DNA of 64,000 nucleotides, from positions 558,001 to 622,000 of the forward strand of contig BLSF01000008.1 of the NCBI GenBank assembly GCA_012862575.1, in the 5' to 3' direction. Position numbers and translations under genes: made by a program. The notes beneath the pieces are model-generated. The model saw only the letters and a program-made list of their open reading frames with translations. It searched no databases and was not told where the DNA came from. Shown here one piece after another: positions 59,303-64,000 of this stretch; within the stretch, counting starts at the first letter, position 1; each line of letters starts with the position of its first letter. The DNA is from Parietichytrium sp. I65-24A. Taxonomy: Eukaryota; Sar; Bigyra; Thraustochytrida; Thraustochytriidae.

Positions 59303-60093
59303 CAAATTGTGCGGTGACGGATCCACGGACTAGTAGATACTAGCAGTACTAGCGGGCTCTAGCACCCTCCTCCTACCGCTTCGTCACTGCGGTGTCCTCG
59401 TTACGTACACATAAGTGCTCTACATCGTTCGACCTGTTAGACCGCTTACCTATCAAGTGGTATCACCTCAGCCTATCTGCCTCGCTAGCACTCAGCAGCA
59501 ATACTCACCTCATTACCGACTCGACTACCATAGCCACTATGCCAAACTCTATCCAGCCGCCTACCGCCTTCACGCCTCTCCTATGTCTAATGAGTAGGAT
59601 CGCCTACCACACTACACACAATTAACTCCATTAGGAAAGAGTGCTACGAAACGCAGAGTGCGGATTTGAGTTGGGCCTAATAGCCTAATGGCCTAAGGGT
59701 AGCGTTTAGTAGTTGAGTACGAGAGCCTAGGCGTCACAGTTTGGAGACACAACTCATCACAACTCGCTCAACTCGCTCCTCTTTGCAAGGACGAAGGCGC
59801 GGTGGCGAAGGACTGAGACAGCAACAGAGAGAGAGAGACACACACAGAGAGACAGAGAGACAGAAAGACACAGAGAGAGTCGGGGCTGGGCATACGCACG
59901 TACATATATACATATATATACATATACATATATACATACGGAGATATAGAGATAGCGACAGAGACACAGACAGAGACACAGACACAGACACAGAGAGATC
60001 CGCTGTCGCAGTGGGTCTAGTTGCGCGAGTTTCTGCGATTCCGTGACGCGAGTGTGTGTGAGTGGGTTTGCTCTGGCCAGGAAGAGTGGGAGA
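59303..60093. repeat. Copy 2 of ARL5 upstream segment
   Basis: Runs directly into the ARL5 gene, so it is the copy joined to the coding region. GA/CA microsatellite at about 59826-59878 and a CATATA block at 59902-59937. Confidence 0.9.
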
Positions 60094-60200
60094 CCTGGCG
60101 CAAAGACTAGATTCCGGAACGGAGTGGGTAGAGAGGCTTGTTATTTTTTTTGTGGGCAGCGAGGGACAAGGGAGAAGGAAGAGGGGTCGAGCACGGCAAG

Positions 60201-60852
60201 ATGGGTTTAGTCTACTCGCTGTGGCAGAGTCTGTTTCAGGGCGAACAGGAGGTCAAGGTGATCATCGTGGGGCTCAACAACGCTGGCAAGACCACGACGT
60301 TGTATCAGTTACATCTCGGAGAGGTGGTTAGCACACAGCCAACCATTGGGTCTAACGTGGAGGAGGTGCGGAGAGGCAAGGTGAGATTCCAATGTTGGGA
60401 TCTTGGCGGACAAGAGTCCCTGCGCAAGACCTGGGCAACCTATTTCACGAATACACAGGTGAGTCAAACCGCACTGGTCTGCGGTTTTTGCTGTTAGATA
60501 ATTCTCTTTATGTGGGCTAACCATGGGGATCTGAATCTGGGCTGCTTTGCCTATTCCTTAGGCAGTTTTGCTCGTTGTCGATAGCACGGAGCGAGATCGG
60601 ATCAACGTCGTCAAGAAGGAACTCAAACTTCTCCTAACCCATGACGACCTTCAAAAGGCGGTGATCTTAGTGTTGGCGAATAAACAAGACATGAAAAACG
60701 CGATGAGCGCAGCCGAGATAAGCGCTGCTCTTGAGCTTCACGATATTAAGGGCCGCCCGTGGCATATTGAGGGTTGTTGCGCGCTGACCGGACAAGGCCT
60801 GAACGAAGGACTAGAATGGGTAGCGCAGACTTTGACTGGCTCGTCCAGCTAG
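60201..60852 (+). CDS. ARL5: ADP-ribosylation-factor-like GTPase ARL5, two exons
   Basis: Exons 60201-60458 and 60562-60852 give 182 aa (human ARL5 is 179). ARL5 is a trans-Golgi GTPase that recruits the GARP tether for endosome-to-Golgi traffic. Features: Gly2 for N-myristoylation in M-G-L-V-Y-S, the P-loop G-L-N-N-A-G-K-T-T near 24-32, switch I ending [10 protein letters not shown] (the S-N-V-E-E form is typical of ARL5), [10 protein letters not shown] in switch II, N-K-Q-D-M, and C-C-A-L-T-G-Q-G-L near the end. The donor is CACAG|GTGAGT, the acceptor CCTTAG|GCA, phase 0, intron 103 bp. The start at 60201 supplies Gly2, which an upstream in-frame ATG (60138) would not. Confidence 0.96.
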
Positions 60853-61459
60853 CTTTGCTTGAAATCCTGCTTCATATCCGCTCCAAACTCCTTTCTCTTT
60901 CTCGGGCACGTCTCCATTTCACGCTTTGGGAGAAAAGACGCAGCCATTTGACATCTGTAACCTCGTACACAAAGAAAGAAGGCCGTTGTAGACCCGGGAA
61001 ATCCTGGGAGCATCTTTGTGAACGTGATGATTCGTGATATTCCTTATCTTTTCACTACATTTTTCCGGGATCTCGTCACGCATTTGGAGCTTTCTTCTGG
61101 CTAGCCTAGAAATAAACAAAACTTGACACTTCACTGGCTTTCGAAAGTCGAGTAACGGACACGATTTCTTGGAGCTCTAGGCATTTTCCTGCTACTTGAG
61201 TAATCTGTGCTTGCTTCTCGTCATCCATGAGGGGTCAAGTCGAAATACATTTCAGTCTCAGTTCAGCAAATTGTTCATCATTTAATTCCTCCTCAAACAA
61301 CAACACGGCAATTTCCTGATGTAAAGATTCGGAACTGCGCAACCATCGACACGGCTTCCTTTCGTCACGTCATGTCACGTCCACCGGTTAAGTGAGTCGA
61401 AAAGTTGTTCATGAACAGGCAAAGCACACTTTATTATATTCTGACAACTAACTGAAAGA
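60853..61459. other. Convergent intergenic region
   Basis: Between the stops of ARL5 (+) and UNC45 (-), about 600 bp. No gene or repeat seen. Confidence 0.5.
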
Positions 61460-64000
61460 TTATTTCTTTAACTCATTCAGAGCCTCCTGTGCTACTCCGG
61501 CAGCTGGGCTTCCAGAAAACTTGTTCAGAACCGCAGCCAAAGCCTTTTCAGCTCCAGCTTCCTTCAAAGCTTCTTTGCCTTTGCCCTCCGGCCAAGACTC
61601 AATAAGCTGGATCAAGCACACTACAGCGCGGTGCACAATGTCCAGATCATTGCAGCTCGCTAATTCCACGAGCTTCTCCAGTGCGCTTTCTTCTTGCTCG
61701 GAGAGAGCCTTCGCGACCCTCTCATCCACGGCAAGGTTTGCCAGGGCTCCGGTTGCAGCGCACGACGTTTCTTTATCCTCCTCGTGGGCTACAGCAAAGA
61801 GCAACCAGAGTCGCAACTTGTCCTTCTTGCAAATCCATTCCACCACTTCCTCAGTTGGAATCAGATTGTTGATGGCCTGTGTAGCCGCTCTGCGAACCAG
61901 AATATTCTCCGAATACTGTGCGTATTCAAATGCTTGAATCGCCTTGACATTCACCATTTTTTGCTTTGCCTCAAAGCTAACGGTGGCAATGTTTGTCAAC
62001 GCCATGCAGCATTCAAAGACCACCAGATCCTCGTCACTGTGCCTCACTTGTCTCACGAGTGGGCCGATAGTATCCATGAGCTGCTCGTCTTTCAATACGT
62101 GAGGGTCAGTGGTAACGAAGATCTTCGCGATACAATGAGCTGCAAATTGTTTGGTCTTCTCAGAGCCCTCGGTAGTCAGCTTGAAAAGGGCCCGCAGTGC
62201 CCCTTGTGCAATCATCTGCCTGCGAACAGATTGCACTGCCGCAATCTGGCACAGAGCCTTGGAAGCCATTTCCCATACCCGCTCGCTGGAAGTGTTCAAG
62301 ATCAGACCTCGCAGAGCGGCGATCCCGTCCGTCTCCACAAGAACCTTGATGCGCATCTCCACGTTCTCGCGCGGGTCCTCCTGACCAGGTTTACGCGTTT
62401 GGCTCTTGGTGAGCTTCTCGAACTGCTCCCACTGTTGCTCAGACACTTCCATTTCGCGAAGCTTTTCTCTGCGCTTGTCGTCGATTGACGAGGTGAGATT
62501 TTCAAAGATAAATGCAAGCCCGTACGAGTAAGCTTCTCCAGCACTCTCCTTTCCGAGTTTGATCAGCTCCTTGAGCACGTTCAGGCCGTCTCCGGTGATG
62601 AACATCATTTTCACTTGCGAGTCGTTGATGACAAAAGAGACTGCCTCCACTCCCTTGGCGTGTTCTTCCTTCGTCGCCTGTTCCTTGAGCAGTGTCACCA
62701 CCGATGAAAGAACCAGCATACCGTTCTCGGACTCTGCTTCAAAATCTAAAGCGTTTAGTTTGGCCAGTGTTACAGCGGCCGACGATCGGACTTGTGGAGA
62801 GTCTGAAGTAGCGAGAAGTTTGAGCATTTCGGTGGCATCTCCAGCCAGCATCGTGCGGCCGTCTTCAGCGTTTGCAAGGTGGGAGTAGATCTCGGCAACC
62901 AACGCTTGTGCGCGTTCACTTCCGAATCGGGAGATAAATTTCAAGCGATCCATCAAGTTTTCATCTTTCACAACAGCGAGTCCGAGGTCGCGATTTGCGT
63001 AACAGATTGCATCAAGACCTGCAACGCCCTTGATCATGTCAATGGCGTCATCAGAGTTTACTAGCTTGACGCAAAACTGAACGGCGCTCGACTTGATGGA
63101 ATCATCGTCTTTAATGGACGGCAAAATTTGTCCAAGTACGACGGAAACTTGCTGAATCGGCTCGTTACGAGTGTGGTCACGCCCGATAATACTCATCAAT
63201 GCGGGCAGTCCTCCTTTAGCGACAAAGGTCTTTGAACGTTCCTGGTCCTCAGAGCAAAGTCTCACAGCTCCCTCAACGGCCACTCGGCGAACGGATTCGT
63301 CGTCGGAACCAAGTCCGTTGATGAGCGCCGCGATGACGGATTCCACAGGGATCTTGCGCTCGTATCCCTCCTTCGCCTTGCTGTCTTGATCCTCGTGAGC
63401 AGCAAGGCGCCAGAGAATATGGAGAGCAGCAGCCGAGGCATCAAATTCCGAAGCTTCCTCGCTTGCTACCAGTTCGCAAAGAGCTTCTGGATTCACCACC
63501 GGTAAAACGAACTCGTACGACCCATCATATTCACTCAATTTTCCAATGACTTTGAGAGCAAGTGGATTTTGTTTGTATGTGCTCCACAATTTCTCGCATG
63601 CGCCTTTCATCGCAATTGCTTTCGCGAGGTGCTGATCCTCCATGATAGAGCCCAGGATCATTCGTAGCTTGGATGCTGTGAGCGCCAATCGGAATGTGTT
63701 AGTCTACTCCAGATCACTCTACTAGCCCAAAATCGATACCAAGAACAACTCTTTCCAAACTTACTACGCTCGGCCTCCGACCCAGACGCTAACACTGCGT
63801 CAAGAACCTCCATCGTCTGCGATGTTGACGAGTTCATATCCTCGGCGCGGCTCTTCAATACTTTCATAAGGTTCATGGTGGCCGCATTCTTTGGGTCCAA
63901 CTCGAGAACCATCCTCAAATCTCTGAAAGCAGGCTCTATCTTTTTCAGCTCCATATACGCCTGAGCTCTGCGGTAGAGCACCTTGACATTTCGCGGCTCA
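61460..64000 (-). CDS. UNC45: UNC45 myosin chaperone, 5' end outside window
   Basis: Partial gene: exons 61460-63675 and 63765-64000 (the latter continues past the right edge). UNC-45 proteins join an N-terminal TPR domain that binds HSP90/HSP70 to armadillo-like central and UCS domains that fold myosin motors. The right-hand exon encodes the end of the TPR domain (V-L-Y-R-R-A-Q-A-Y-M...A-F-R-D-L...L-D-P-K-N). The long exon is a continuous armadillo array of about 738 residues with the conserved C-A-A-T-G-A-L-A-N-L-A and V-H-R-A-V-V-C-L near the C terminus. The donor is CGTA|GTAAGT, the acceptor CTCACAG|CATCC, phase 1, creating a Thr codon; intron 89 bp (63676-63764). The stop is at 61460-61462. 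UNC45 implies myosin-based motility or transport. Confidence 0.93.

Larger units (their letters stand above)
58055..60200. promoter_or_regulatory. mL41 / ARL5 divergent region, inflated by duplication
   Basis: Contains both promoters. Two near-identical segments (58508-59301 and 59303-60093) with single N joins at 58488 and 59302 make it about 0.8 kb longer than it probably is. Both copies carry (GA)n and (CATATA)n microsatellites. No gene seen. Confidence 0.6.

Overview
This window is nuclear DNA of a single-celled eukaryote. It has GT-AG introns (six are placed here, 80 to 353 bp). Its genes are typically eukaryotic: eIF3B, a TM9 family protein, TRAPPC2, SPCS1, ARL5, UNC45, a PAK-like kinase and NELF-A. 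It carries BBS2, so the organism probably builds cilia or flagella, and mL41, so it has mitochondria with their own ribosomes. Most genes are intronless, and intergenic DNA is rich in microsatellites. A flagellated heterotrophic protist such as a thraustochytrid (stramenopile) fits best, but that is an inference and not proven by the sequence.

Layout. 0.2-1.6 kb: CRIB-containing PAK/STE20-like kinase (-), with long GA tracts and an assembly gap upstream. 4.3-6.5 kb: a fusion of an inositol-monophosphatase/PAP-phosphatase-like domain with an EcKL/CHK-type small-molecule kinase (+). 8.6-10.6 kb: TM9SF nonaspanin (+). 11.0-12.2 kb: RING-like protein (-). 12.9-30.0 kb: two secreted ExeM-type nucleases (-) and two membrane-anchored ecto-5'-nucleotidases (+), with about 4.9 kb of apparently gene-free DNA between the pairs. 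30.3-31.8 kb: FAD amine oxidase (-), divergent from BBS2 (32.7-35.2 kb, +). SURF2 follows (35.7-36.3 kb, +), then a coiled-coil protein with a repeated P-x-I motif (37.0-38.9 kb, +) and a DysF-PH-PDZ protein (40.1-42.8 kb, +). 43.0-45.5 kb: eIF3B (-, 2 exons). 46.3-46.7 kb: TRAPPC2 (+). 47.1-53.4 kb: four minus-strand genes: a PITH protein, SPCS1, an ADP-ribosylglycohydrolase-family protein and a membrane-anchored JmjC protein. 56.2-57.3 kb: NELF-A-like (+). 57.8-58.1 kb: mL41 (-). 60.2-60.9 kb: ARL5 (+). 61.5 kb to the right edge: UNC45 (-, 5' end off the window).

The most coherent functional unit is the 12.9-30.0 kb block. Two paralogous secreted endonuclease/exonuclease/phosphatase-fold nucleases and two paralogous cell-surface 5'-nucleotidases would together turn external nucleic acid into nucleosides and phosphate. 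Each pair looks like a local tandem duplication, so this looks like an external nucleic-acid or phosphate scavenging locus.

Assembly warning. Every single-N position (51102, 58488, 59302) sits between near-identical sequences that abut the N. They look like contig ends or alternative haplotypes that were joined without merging, not real duplications. Two longer N runs (1876-2041 and 16428-16448) lie in low-complexity sequence.
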